DNA of 64,000 nucleotides from an uncultured Eubacteriaceae bacterium (GCA_945867155.1 CAMBHL010000001.1:124001-188000), one strand, 5' to 3'; counted from the first letter of the stretch, positions 33,192 to 40,779 are shown. Numbers and translations are program-made. Notes: a model not told the origin generated them from the sequence alone.

Positions 33192-33440
33192 TTACAGCGT
33201 AATCCCTTCTATCACTGCGCGAAGTTCCAGTGCATTCAAATATTTCAACATGGCGCGGTACGGACAGTCTAACAGACTGCGTGTACATCTTGGTGTAAAT
33301 GACAGTGTCCCAGCGTCCCAATCATCAAGTATATTCTCAAGTTTCTCCACTCGGACTTCCAATTGATGATATTCCGCTGCCATGCGTCTTCTGTAATCTG
33401 TGCTGGTCATATCCGCAATTGTTTCTTTTAATTCTTTCAT
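33192..33440 (-). CDS. crAss001_48-related phage accessory protein
   Basis: An 82-residue protein with the features of the family named after a crAssphage gene: helical start, AEYHQLEVRVEKLENILD heptads, a middle DAGTLSFTP stretch and an end with LNALELRAVIEGI. It is common in Firmicutes phages and prophages; the role is unknown. The recurring linker with GAAAGGAAGGATCC stands directly before its ATG. A truncated copy is at 31438. Confidence 0.7.
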   Translation of the reverse strand: MKELKETIADMTSTDYRRRMAAEYHQLEVRVEKLENILDDWDAGTLSFTPRCTRSLLDCPYRAMLKYLNALELRAVIEGITL

Positions 33441-33444
33441 GGAT

Positions 33445-33469
33445 CCTTCCTTTCAGGCATTAAAAAAGC
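33445..33469 (-). repeat. Module linker repeat, copy 4
   Basis: CCTTCCTTTCAGGCATTAAAAAAGC; on the minus strand GCTTTTTTAATGCCTGAAAGGAAGG, supplying the ribosome site of the crAss001_48-like gene. Its terminator stem appears cut by the palindrome at 33476. Confidence 0.7.
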
Positions 33470-33475
33470 ACGCCT

Positions 33476-33523
33476 TGATATGTACCCTCCTTACTGGTTG
33501 TCCAGTAAAGAGGGTACATATCA
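33476..33523. repeat. 48-bp palindrome, IS end pair
   Basis: Arms TGATATGTACCCTC.TTACTGG and their reverse complement around a four-base centre. The same sequence, in the same orientation, borders the transposase gene at 34905-34946. The geometry of two IS ends separated by a few bases recalls the circle junction of IS3-type elements. Confidence 0.75.
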
Positions 33524-33535
33524 CCTAAGCGATGC

Positions 33536-33697
33536 TTATTCTTTTATGATTTGTATAACTTCAGGTGGATATAAGTAATCTTCCTCAGTTTCATCAACAA
33601 TTCGATACCAACCACCTTCGATGCCAAGACATTCATATTCTTTGTTATTTAATAATCTTAAAGGGCTTGGCTCTTTGCCAATATATTTAATTTTCAT
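33536..33697 (-). CDS. 53-residue YLYP-family protein, candidate immunity of module M3
   Basis: Starts MKIKYIGKEPSPLRLLNNKE, with core YRIVDETEEDYLYPPEVIQI. It overlaps the end of the orphan toxin tip by 11 bases. Paralogue of the gene at 31271. It is small and beta-rich with an acidic middle; the pairing with a toxin tip suggests immunity, but a general phage accessory role is equally possible. Confidence 0.6.
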   Translation of the reverse strand: MKIKYIGKEPSPLRLLNNKEYECLGIEGGWYRIVDETEEDYLYPPEVIQIIKE

Positions 33698-33983
33698 CGT
33701 CAAACCACCTCTTGACCTTCATTTCATAGCGATCTCCCTGTGCCTCATACCAATGAAGCTCAGCTTTTTTATTCTGTCCCTCATCGCGGACAATACCTTC
33801 ACCTCTGACTTTTTCCCATTCTTTTGCAGGGTAACCGTATCTTTCTTCAAGTATATTTGCTATTCGAATATCAGTATCCGCTCCTTTGCCTGCAAAAGTT
33901 TTTATTTTTGTAATCTTACTACCACCGGCTAATTTAGCATCTCTACCGTCCGGCAATCGAACAGAATAAAGTTTATTCGTAGC
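33687..33983 (-). pseudogene. Orphan toxin tip without its carrier (module M3)
   Basis: The open frame begins right after a stop within the T tract of a terminator hairpin and has no ATG, only a TTG at 33956. The peptide YSVRLPDGRDAKLAGGSK, KIKTFAGKG, ILEERYGYPAKEWEKVRGEG and KKAELHWYEAQG matches a compact tip known at the ends of phage head-morphogenesis proteins, probably a nuclease of the BECR-like group (family memory, not verified). The minor capsid part is missing, so this is a displaced, probably silent cassette still paired with its small downstream gene. Confidence 0.65.
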
Positions 33984-34005
33984 CTAAAAAGCACCCGAAG
34001 GTGCT
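33984..34005 (-). terminator. Terminator between M3 genes
   Basis: On the minus strand AGCACC-TTC-GGGTGCT followed by TTTTTAGG. It ends the 84-residue gene at 34030 and marks the break point at which the orphan toxin tip begins. Confidence 0.7.
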
Positions 34006-34029
34006 AAATTAACTTATTCCTCACAAAAA

Positions 34030-34284
34030 TTATCTCTTGTCTTTTGTATTAAAATTCATATTATCAATATCAAAGTCTAGGCCGTACTTTTTAATATCCT
34101 CCTCATATACAGTCAGTTCGTTCTTAATGACATCAAGTATTTCAGTGTATGCCAATCGCTTGCCTTGGTAGAACAAATTTTGTGGATCTTTTTCCGTCTC
34201 ATTTTTAGCATCTACTGCATAGTCTAGGATTCGTGAAATAATGTAGGCAATACCATCTTTTGTCAATAAATTATTATCCTTCAT
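34030..34284 (-). CDS. 84-residue acidic protein, candidate immunity
   Basis: Starts MKDNNLLTKDGIAYIISRIL and contains FYQGKRLAYTEILDVIKNEL and YGLDFDIDN. It is small and acidic with helices at both ends, like several immunity proteins. It overlaps the end of the IS3-type orfA by 11 bases, in the place where orfB should be. No toxin precedes it, so its partner may have been removed by the IS insertion. Confidence 0.5.
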   Translation of the reverse strand: MKDNNLLTKDGIAYIISRILDYAVDAKNETEKDPQNLFYQGKRLAYTEILDVIKNELTVYEEDIKKYGLDFDIDNMNFNTKDKR

Positions 34285-34900
34285 TCTTTTCCCTTCTTTT
34301 TAGTTCTGCTTTGCGATTAGATATTCCTATGGAATCCTTTTTCCCGGAGTTCTTTGATGATCGATGCTTTTTCGCCCTGAGTCGCGCAGCTTCCTTTTCT
34401 TCTCTCAAGGCGATCTCTTTTTTTATGACTGCATTCTCCGCTTTAATATAGGCGTTTTCGGCTCTCAGCCTTATGAGTTCCTCATACTCAGACTCTTTTA
34501 TTGGTCGTCTGGGATTATTGATGTTAATTTTTTTCTTCATGGACGGTTTTCTCGGTTTTCTTCCTTTGGGTTTGTTTACCAGTCCATTATACCCCTCTTC
34601 TTTATATTTGCGCACCCATTGGCAAAGCATGCCGCTATTAATCCCAGCAAAGCAAGCAACTGAGCAAAGTGAATTCCCGGCAAGCACCTGTGACACCAAA
34701 ACCAGTTTGTCTTCAGAGGACCACTTTCTTTGGTGTTTTGAATGCTTTAATGCTTCAGGTCCATTCCTTTTTTCAATTTCTGACCATGTGCGAATCGTGT
34801 TATGAAAGTTATGAGTAGAAATACCATCTGGCGTTTTAGGCCATCTTCCAGATCTGTAAAGTTCTACACATTTCAACTTAAACTCAAAACTATAACGCAT
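34274..34900 (-). mobile_element. IS3-type transposase OrfA (orfB missing)
   Basis: A 208-residue DNA-binding transposase part. Two helix-turn-helix regions (YSFEFKLKCVELYRSG and SSEDKLVLVSQVLAGNS...MLCQWVRKYKEEG) are followed by a leucine-zipper-like end (EYEELIRLRAENAYIKAENA), as in IS3/IS150 OrfA. The catalytic DDE half OrfB is absent; another small gene starts where it should. AAGGAGGG in the IS end serves as ribosome site for ATG 34900. An in-frame ATG at 34942, inside the flanking palindrome, has an outside ribosome site (AAAAGGAGAC) and would add 14 residues. Confidence 0.8.
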
Positions 34901-34904
34901 AAAA

Positions 34905-34946
34905 ATACCCTCCTTACTGGTTGTCCAGTAAAGAGGGTACATATCA
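34905..34946. repeat. IS end palindrome at the start of orfA
   Basis: Same sequence and orientation as 33476-33523 (arms around ACAA on the minus strand), missing only the last seven bases of the second arm, where orfA begins. Confidence 0.75.
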
Positions 34947-34967
34947 ATAAGTCTCCTTTTTTGTCAA

Positions 34968-35110
34968 TCAATACCATATATAAACCATATGGTCGGAATA
35001 CCTGTTGTATTTCACCATTTGCCGCAAGAGCTGAATGATTCTCCCAAAACCATATGCGGCATTATATTTTTCGTCCTGAGCGTTATATTTCACGGAATCA
35101 TAACTGTCAT
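34968..35110 (-). pseudogene. Gene fragment without start
   Basis: A 47-codon frame (DSYDSVKYNAQDEKYNAAYG, IIQLLRQMVKYNRYSDHM) that is open after a stop at 35111 and has no start codon. Composition is that of a real protein. It could be the tail of the 63-residue gene before it after a frameshift, or a displaced immunity gene. Confidence 0.35.
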
Positions 35111-35118
35111 TTTCTCAT

Positions 35119-35310
35119 TTACCGAAATTTATCAATTGGGCAATTAAAATCACCTTGACCTGCTGTTATTTTTTCATAATGGTCTACGATCTTTTTTGGA
35201 AATTTAGTACGGTCTTTTAAAAATTCTCCATATCCATATCGAAAAAGTACTCTCACAAATTGCAGCATACTTTTTGTTTTCAACAATTCATCAATGGCTT
35301 CTTGCTTCAC
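35119..35310 (-). CDS. 63-residue protein, unknown
   Basis: Starts with GTG behind a strong TTGGAGG; peptide MKQEAIDELLKTKSMLQFVR, then VLFRYGYGEFLKDRTKFPKK. It begins three bases after the stop of the 46-residue gene. Nothing recognisable; its place after a toxin/immunity pair and its size suggest a further immunity or accessory gene. Confidence 0.5.
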   Translation of the reverse strand: MKQEAIDELLKTKSMLQFVRVLFRYGYGEFLKDRTKFPKKIVDHYEKITAGQGDFNCPIDKFR

Positions 35311-35447
35311 ATTAATAAACCTCCAATAAAATAATAAAGTGCTTTATCTTTAGTTTTTAACAACTTGGGATTGATACAGTAATAGCGGTGTCCTTCCGAA
35401 AAATACTCCACTAAAACGTTCGTATTAAGATAGCCATCATCCGTCAT
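35307..35447 (-). CDS. 46-residue protein, unknown
   Basis: ATG with GGGGAGAAGATGG before it; peptide MTDDGYLNTNVLVEYFSEGH ... YYCINPKLLKTKDKALYYFI. Its stop overlaps the GTG of the next small gene, so the two are translated together. No family recognised. It may be a remnant of a longer gene. Confidence 0.4.
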   Translation of the reverse strand: MTDDGYLNTNVLVEYFSEGHRYYCINPKLLKTKDKALYYFIGGLLM

Positions 35448-35546
35448 CCATCTTCTCCCCTGTGAGTCAGCATCACCTATAAAACCTTATCACGCAATCA
35501 GGAGTGAACGGCTCCATCTTTCCTGTAAATTCATTATTTTTTTTAT

Positions 35547-35744
35547 TCAAATAAATTCAACCGTTTGGCCTATTAGATTAGTTTTTGTTTTTACTGCTAT
35601 GATATTTTTATCCATATCATATACGCTAATAGGCTCAAATGTTTTTTCACCTATCCGATATTTGTAATATGTCTCCTTCGGAATGTTTCTGCTTAAAGTC
35701 AAACACGCAATATCGCCAGGTAAATTCCATTGCTTCATTATCAT
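35547..35744 (-). CDS. 65-residue candidate immunity protein of module M2
   Basis: Starts MIMKQWNLPGDIACLTLSRN and contains YKYRIGEKTFEPISVYD, ending QTVEFI; beta-rich pattern. It lies 20 bases after the broken M2 toxin tip and has an intact frame with AATACCGGAGAAAAC upstream. Immunity is inferred from position and size. Confidence 0.5.
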   Translation of the reverse strand: MIMKQWNLPGDIACLTLSRNIPKETYYKYRIGEKTFEPISVYDMDKNIIAVKTKTNLIGQTVEFI

Positions 35745-35764
35745 TGTTTTCTCCGGTATTGCAT

Positions 35765-36240
35765 TTACCTCCGCTTTTCATAAAACTTTCTTAATTCTTC
35801 TTGATATTGTTCAAGTTGCTTTTGTGTTGATTCAATTTCATTCCTTGGAATCTCAAATTTAGATGCATTTTTGATTAAATATTTTTTTGCATCAATCTCA
35901 TTCAATAAATATTTTTCATAAACGCCTTTATCGCTATTTAATCCCTGCAAATTTTGTTCATAATGATAGGTTTCTTCAAGAGCCGCACTTTTTTTCCAAA
36001 GATGAGAACGTCCCCGATCGTAGAGGCCTCCGCGCCATTTTTGAGCAAATGTTCTTCTGCCTCTTTAGTTCCCCTAATGATAATAGCACCTTTTTTCTTC
36101 GCAGCAATTGTCAAATTGTTAAATTCTGTATCAGATATTGACTTAAAAGAATTAACCCTTGTTTTCTTCCGATACTGTGTATTAATTATATCACGTTTCG
36201 TCGCTTTTCCCACATTTTTGCTACCCGCGTCCTTCCCCAC
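35765..36240 (-). pseudogene. Toxin-like tip broken by a frameshift (module M2)
   Basis: The first frame (from GTG 36240) reads VNSFKSISDTEFNNLTIAAK, GAIIIRGTKEAEEHLLKNGA and IGDVLIFGKK. The second frame continues LEETYHYEQNLQGLNSDKG, then KYLIKNASKFEIPRNEIEST. Joined at about 35980-35992 they give one domain of about 155 residues, with an EExxHxxQ pattern at the break, known from ends of phage head proteins. One base is gained or lost at the join. Upstream the frame runs on only to about 36285, so the carrier is gone. Confidence 0.65.
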
Positions 36241-36457
36241 TTCGCCTACTGGCCTGTGGCCTTGGAGAAGACTTTGTATTTCCGCTCATTAGCTCTGGCA
36301 GAAGTGCGTCGCGAAATTCCGCTAAAATTCGGTTTTCCTCATCATTCAACATACGTTCAAAAAGTGACCAATCACGTAAAAAATCTTGAATGATCATTGG
36401 AATGCCCTCCTTGGTCTTAACTTCGATTCGGATAACTGCGCTTTTTGTGAAATGCAT
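36221..36457 (-). pseudogene. C-terminal remnant of a type I specificity subunit (HsdS-like)
   Basis: The peptide ENRILAEFRDALLPELMSGN resembles the end of HsdS subunits (LRDxLLPxLMSGE). The rest of the roughly 400-residue protein is missing and the frame runs into the following toxin sequence (SSPRPQASRRSGEGRG). It follows the broken methylase gene, consistent with a former hsdM-hsdS pair. Confidence 0.5.
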
Positions 36458-36529
36458 ATAATTCTCTGTCTGAGCCTCGCATCCCGCTATGCGAAAAGAT
36501 TCGGCAACCTTCGACTCTGTTTCTGCTTT

Positions 36530-37741
36530 TTACTTATACATTTCAACTGGAACGCTTAAGTGTTTTGCCGCTGTCTCATTAATTGTCAATTTGATTTGAT
36601 TCTTTTTTGCCACGATTCGGTCGTAGTCTTTTGCAATGTCCTCAAAGCTTCTATGTGTCGGTGCTTTCTGTTCTTGTTTAATATAACGGCTTGGCGTAAT
36701 TACATAGTCTTGACGTTTTATGTCGCCATATTGAACAGAGGCCGAGAATCCGGATTCATTCGTTCGCTTATTAACGGCTTGAACCGCCTTGTTGATTTGC
36801 TCGTCGCTGAAAACTTTAACGTTTTTGTGACATATTCGCTCCTCGTGTGACGAGCCGCCATACTGGCTACGCTGGTCTCGTGTCTCTATCTCATACGTCT
36901 CGCGCATATCAATCATTTCGATCGTTCGTGTTTTTCGGTTTTTGCAAAACACAAGAATACAGGTTGGAATTCTCGTGCTTTCAAACATGCCATCAGGCAG
37001 CGTAATGACAGCGTCGAGCAAATTTTCATCAATGAGTTCTTTTTTTATTGCTTGCTCTGATTTGTCGCTTGTCGCTAGAACGCCGCATGGCAATAAAAAA
37101 ACAGCCGTGTCTGTGATCATGGACAAAGCTGTTAATATAAAAGCAAAGTTTGCATTACCTTCCGGCGGATTATCCCATCCGGCATATTGAGGTAACATAT
37201 TCATTAATGCCGGATGTTTCCATTTCATATTATAAGGCGGGTTAGATATTAGAGACCGTCGCATACTTTTCACCTTTGTTTATTTCCCACTTGTTTTTAA
37301 CATCACCTTGAAGTACATCAGAAAGAAAACAGTTGCTGAAATGTTCCTAACAGAAAGGTTAAACAAAAGATAAGGGATGACGTTTGTATCCGCTTCGTAT
37401 AAAACAAATTCTTGATTTGGATTTTCTATCCATTTTTGGATCGCCAAGGCACCAGACCCCGCGCATAAATCAATGCAGCTTTCAGTGGCACCAACTAACA
37501 TCTCCATAAGTTTGGCGATACTTTTTGGTGTGTAATCCTGCTTTTTTTCTTTGCGATCTGCCAGATAATATTGATATACCATTTGCAACCAATCCTTTGA
37601 CAAGTCGCCGCCAACCATTTCACAGAAAGCGTCTTTTCTTTCTTCATCATTTAGCGATTTCATTAAACAATCGCTTAAATGTTCTGCGTTATCTGCTCCG
37701 AACAAACCAAGCGTTTTGTGATACAATTCATTCAGTTCCAA
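36530..37741 (-). pseudogene. N6-adenine DNA methyltransferase (HsdM-like), broken
   Basis: The first half has IDLCAGSGALAIQKW (SAM-binding motif I) and the second half ISNPPYNMKW (catalytic motif IV), ANFAFILTALSM and LPDGMFESTRIPTCILVF. The halves are in the same frame but separated by a TAA at 37280-37282. Between about 37331 and 37250 the true sequence runs in another frame (LSDVLQGDVKNKWEINKGEK), so a loss and a gain of one base flank that segment. The gene is therefore inactivated. An HsdS remnant follows. AACTTGGAA at the linker serves as its ribosome site. Confidence 0.8.
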
Positions 37742-37745
37742 GTTT

Positions 37746-37770
37746 CCTTCCTTTCAGGCATTAAAAAAGC
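37746..37770 (-). repeat. Module linker repeat, copy 5
   Basis: CCTTCCTTTCAGGCATTAAAAAAGC; on the minus strand it closes the terminator below and provides AATGCCTGAAAGGAAGG before the methylase gene. Confidence 0.7.
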
Positions 37771-37787
37771 ACCGCCTAAGCGATGCT
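37763..37787 (-). terminator. Terminator after the YjcQ gene
   Basis: On the minus strand AGCATCGC-TTAG-GCGGTGCT and six T, 20 bases after the YjcQ-like stop codon. Confidence 0.75.
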
Positions 37788-37806
37788 AGAAAAGATAAAA
37801 TTATTT

Positions 37807-38175
37807 TTACATTCCAGGTGTAACGTCTTTAATACCCTTAGCCAATTTATAGGCTTTTTTCATCATGCTGTTTTCCTGTAAATATTCTAAGCCTTTAAGT
37901 GTGATTTTCGCATTTGTTACGTCGGGCGTCCCAACTTTTTCATGAATATAAGTCGTGATTGAAACGTCTTCGATATAATTATTATCTACCAGCATCTTGA
38001 TAATCTGACGCCAGCGTTCTTCTGACGTTCCAATTGTTTCTGCACTAATTGAATTTGGATCAAATTCTGGATAATCCATCGATTTTTCAAGTGTCGATAA
38101 AATTTTGTAAATGATTTTAAAGCTTTCACTCATTGTTTTACCTGCGTTTTGTACCATACCATAGTAGCGAATCAC
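37807..38175 (-). CDS. YjcQ-family protein
   Basis: A 122-residue protein of the YjcQ family: SFKIIYKILSTLEKSMDYPE at the N-terminus, a winged-helix-like middle (EERWRQIIKMLVDNNYIEDV) and the conserved end ITLKGLEYLQENSMMKKAYK. Members are common in Firmicutes phages and integrated elements; function is unknown, DNA binding is plausible. The family usually begins near MSESFKIIY, so the first 14 residues here may be extra and the start at about 38133 is an alternative. It overlaps the preceding small gene by four bases. Confidence 0.8.
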   Translation of the reverse strand: MIRYYGMVQNAGKTMSESFKIIYKILSTLEKSMDYPEFDPNSISAETIGTSEERWRQIIKMLVDNNYIEDVSITTYIHEKVGTPDVTNAKITLKGLEYLQENSMMKKAYKLAKGIKDVTPGM

Positions 38176-38399
38176 TTTTGCTTATTTTTTATTCCATGTT
38201 CATCTTCATACTTAGAAATTTCTTTTTTCAATCGGGCAATGTATGTTTCATCAGTATCTCCCGGAAAATTTTCATAATCAATTAAACCAGGTAAATGCCA
38301 GGATGTATCAAGTCCATAGGCCTTTGCCTTCTCAAATAAAGGTGCCACTCTAGGACTTCTTTGCAATTCTATTAACCATGCTAATCCATTATTTGCCAT
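38172..38399 (-). CDS. 75-residue candidate immunity protein of module M1
   Basis: Starts MANNGLAWLIELQRSPRVAP and contains GLDTSWHLPGLIDYENFPGD and TYIARLKKEISKYEDE. It overlaps the metallopeptidase-like toxin tip by 11 bases. Intact frame. No family recognised; immunity is inferred from position. Confidence 0.55.
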   Translation of the reverse strand: MANNGLAWLIELQRSPRVAPLFEKAKAYGLDTSWHLPGLIDYENFPGDTDETYIARLKKEISKYEDEHGIKNKQK

Positions 38400-39393
38400 A
38401 TATCATCACCTTAAATATTTTAACCAGATTATTTAAAAATCCTTCGTCTATAAAATCCTCGCCTTGAATTTTTCCTGTAGACAATTCAGCAAAAATTTCA
38501 GCTGATCGAGCCGAATCATTTCGCCAATAATCAGTTTCATGACTAACTCTTGTTTTTATTTTTCCTTTAGTTAAAGCGTCAATTAGATCATGAAATGCAA
38601 TATTATCTGAATATTTTCCATCATCCGAAAGTTCTTTCTCAATTTGTGCTCTCAAAGTTTTGTTATTCAATAAATTATCCGCTGTTTGCTGAATTGCAAC
38701 TTGAAATTCTTTGTTACTCCAACTTTGAATCTCTTTCTGATCAATACGATGACTTAATTCATGAATAAGTGCATATTTCGAATCATAACATTCATATTGT
38801 GGATGCTTTGGATTGTACATAATCATATCAAGTTTCCGATTATAAGCAAACGCTGTTGGCAATTCAATATCCTGAGTGATATATGTATTTTCATGATAAT
38901 TGTACATCTTTTTCATCCATTTGTCATTTGAAGATTTAAGAGAGTCTGAAATTGAATCAGCAGCCTTCTAAAGCGGTCTATATTCAATATATGGCGTTTC
39001 AAAATAATTTAAGCTCCCCTTAATACTCAGCCCATCATTATAAATCCGGTCCCGCTGCATCGGCAGCTCCATCCGATCGGAGAAGGCTTTGTACTGGCTG
39101 TACTTGGTCTGGTATTTGATTTGCTTGGCTTCTATCGTCTCAGCGTCAGCTTCGCCCTTCTTGAGCAAGTCAATGTCCTGCCGGCACTTGCGCATCTGGC
39201 GCTCCATTTTGCGCTACGCGTTGTTGATCCCGCAAAGGCCCAATGCGTCGTCCAGTCCGCAAATGGAATAAAGCTCGTCTTTTGTGTAGACGCCGTCCTG
39301 CCATTCAGCGTGCTCGGGTCTGGCTCCGCCGTGCGCGGAGACTTCAAAGTATTCGGTGCCGAATGCATCCAGCAGTATAAAAAAAACACCGCC
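38389..39393 (-). pseudogene. Minor capsid fragment fused to a zincin-like toxin tip, broken (module M1)
   Basis: Part one (LLDAFGTEYFEVSAHGGARP, EWQDGVYTKDELYSICGLDD) is minor capsid C-terminus. An internal deletion joins GLCGIN to RKMERQ with an in-frame TAG. Part two is a metallopeptidase-like tip with the zinc motif HELSH in YALIHELSHRID and a downstream SAEIFAEL that could give the third ligand. A second in-frame TAG at 38968-38970, between EYRPL and KAADSISDSL, separates tip from carrier. The remaining 175 codons from 38916 are open but have no convincing ribosome site. Confidence 0.75.
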
Positions 39394-39458
39394 TTAACAA
39401 TGATTGAATTGATATTTTCTTCCATTTGCAATATTAACAATTTTTAAATAAGCATTCG

Positions 39459-39563
39459 TTATTTTTTCTTTCTTTTGTTTTTGATCCACAGGTACAACGA
39501 CCACAATCCCCTAGCTGCTGCTAAAACAACCATGACATAGACAAACGTTAAAACCATTTTCAT
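39459..39563 (-). CDS. 34-residue single-helix membrane peptide
   Basis: Starts MKMVLTFVYVMVVLAAARGL and ends with a basic tail (WIKNKRKKK). AGTGAGG precedes the ATG. It lies at the right border of the island just before the bile salt hydrolase terminator, and is unrelated to the 33-residue peptides. Function unknown. Confidence 0.45.
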   Translation of the reverse strand: MKMVLTFVYVMVVLAAARGLWSLYLWIKNKRKKK

Positions 39564-39674
39564 AAACAAACCTCACTACTATTTGTCGACTATTTTATAT
39601 TATCCAACATTTACTGTCTATGAATAACGATTATATTGTAAAAGATGGCAATCTGTATCTATACGGTATATAAC

Positions 39675-39717
39675 AAAAAAGTCTTTCAGGCTGATTGTGA
39701 GCCTGAAAGACTTTTTT
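39675..39717. terminator. Terminator at the end of bsh and right edge of the island
   Basis: Stem AAAAGTCTTTCAGGCT / AGCCTGAAAGACTTTT with A and T flanks, working in both directions; a U-rich tail follows on the minus strand for bsh. Confidence 0.9.
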
Positions 39718-40693
39718 AATTTTGTGCTTGAATATCTTCACCCATTAACAATGGATAACTTTGCCACTTTTCACCGTCCAAATCTTCGTGATGCATATCC
39801 ACTTTTGTAATCCGGCTGTTGTCGTAAGTCTTGTAATAATAAACGCCGGTATCCGTATTGCAGCACGACGAGTAAATCGTGTATTCGTACTGATCGTTTC
39901 CGAGATCACAGCAGCCCCGCTGCTGTTCGACAGACCCCAGAATATGGAAGAACTGGCTGACGCTTTCTTCTTCACCCGATCCACACTTTGAATTTAATTT
40001 CGTAAACACCACTTTCGCAAAACGCGACGCCGAAGACAAATCGCCCGGCAGTCCAATTGCGCCCATACCGCGGCTGTACAAATCTAAATCCAAGCCCTTT
40101 GCAAAACGATTTTCTGGCACACCAGCCATAAGCTGACGATAATTGTTCAAACCGAATAACTGAATTGGAAACGGCGGATTATTCGTCAATGCCCCGACCG
40201 GATTGTCGTAAATGTGCAAACCGTCAGCGACGGATTCAACAACGAACGAACTTGACGCATCGGCCACAAGCCAATGCAGTGTAGAAGTCGGAAGTTTTTC
40301 GTTAAACCGTGTATCCAGTACAGTTAAATTTTGAATGCATGCTTTCGCTTCATCTACGTTCTTGCATTGTCCCAAAACCCATGGAATCATTTCGAAAGAA
40401 GCAATACCTTCTTTGCCAGGATCAGCCTGACTGAAGTAGTGCGCGTTTCCAGCAAAGTTCAATCCCGCCATGCTGAGGCCCTTTTCATTCGTGCCATCGT
40501 AATAAAGCGGCATATTATCCTCAACTGTAGCCATGCCGATGATGGCGTAGCTGTCATCACGGTCTGCTGCCTCTCTGAAATGCCAATGATAGTGTCGAGG
40601 TGTCACCACCACAGATTCTCCAAAAGATATTTCCAGATCAAGGTTTCTTCCGAAATAATGATCCCTCGTCTGATAACTAATCGCGGTACACAT
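39716..40693 (-). CDS. bsh: Choloylglycine (bile salt) hydrolase
   Basis: A 325-residue Ntn hydrolase. The N-terminus is MCTAISYQ, giving Cys2 as nucleophile after Met removal; RNLDLE contains the conserved Arg and Asp, AGLNFAGNAHYF and ALTNNPPFPIQLFGLNNYR the conserved Asn residues. It removes glycine or taurine from conjugated bile salts in the cytoplasm and marks the organism as intestinal. A penicillin V acylase activity cannot be excluded by motif alone, but the gut setting favours bile salts. GAAAGGGG stands before the start. Confidence 0.93.
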   Translation of the reverse strand: MCTAISYQTRDHYFGRNLDLEISFGESVVVTPRHYHWHFREAADRDDSYAIIGMATVEDNMPLYYDGTNEKGLSMAGLNFAGNAHYFSQADPGKEGIASFEMIPWVLGQCKNVDEAKACIQNLTVLDTRFNEKLPTSTLHWLVADASSSFVVESVADGLHIYDNPVGALTNNPPFPIQLFGLNNYRQLMAGVPENRFAKGLDLDLYSRGMGAIGLPGDLSSASRFAKVVFTKLNSKCGSGEEESVSQFFHILGSVEQQRGCCDLGNDQYEYTIYSSCCNTDTGVYYYKTYDNSRITKVDMHHEDLDGEKWQSYPLLMGEDIQAQN

Positions 40694-40779
40694 GTTGTTA
40701 ATCCCCTTTCTTACGGTCTATTTTAGCACGTTCCGCCTCGAATAACCTGCATTTCAAAATTTTATCATCATTCATCGAA

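Noticed and set aside
30135-39232. Stop-codon readthrough or recoding to explain the TAG and TGA codons inside the toxin genes
   Set aside because: Different stop types occur together with frameshifts, a tandem duplication and deletions, so decay is the simpler explanation; ordinary genes in the window use all three stops normally.
39504-39512. AATCCCCT shared with the tRNA-Ala T arm as a right attachment site of the island
   Set aside because: Only eight bases match and the flanks do not; such a match is expected by chance in a few kilobases.
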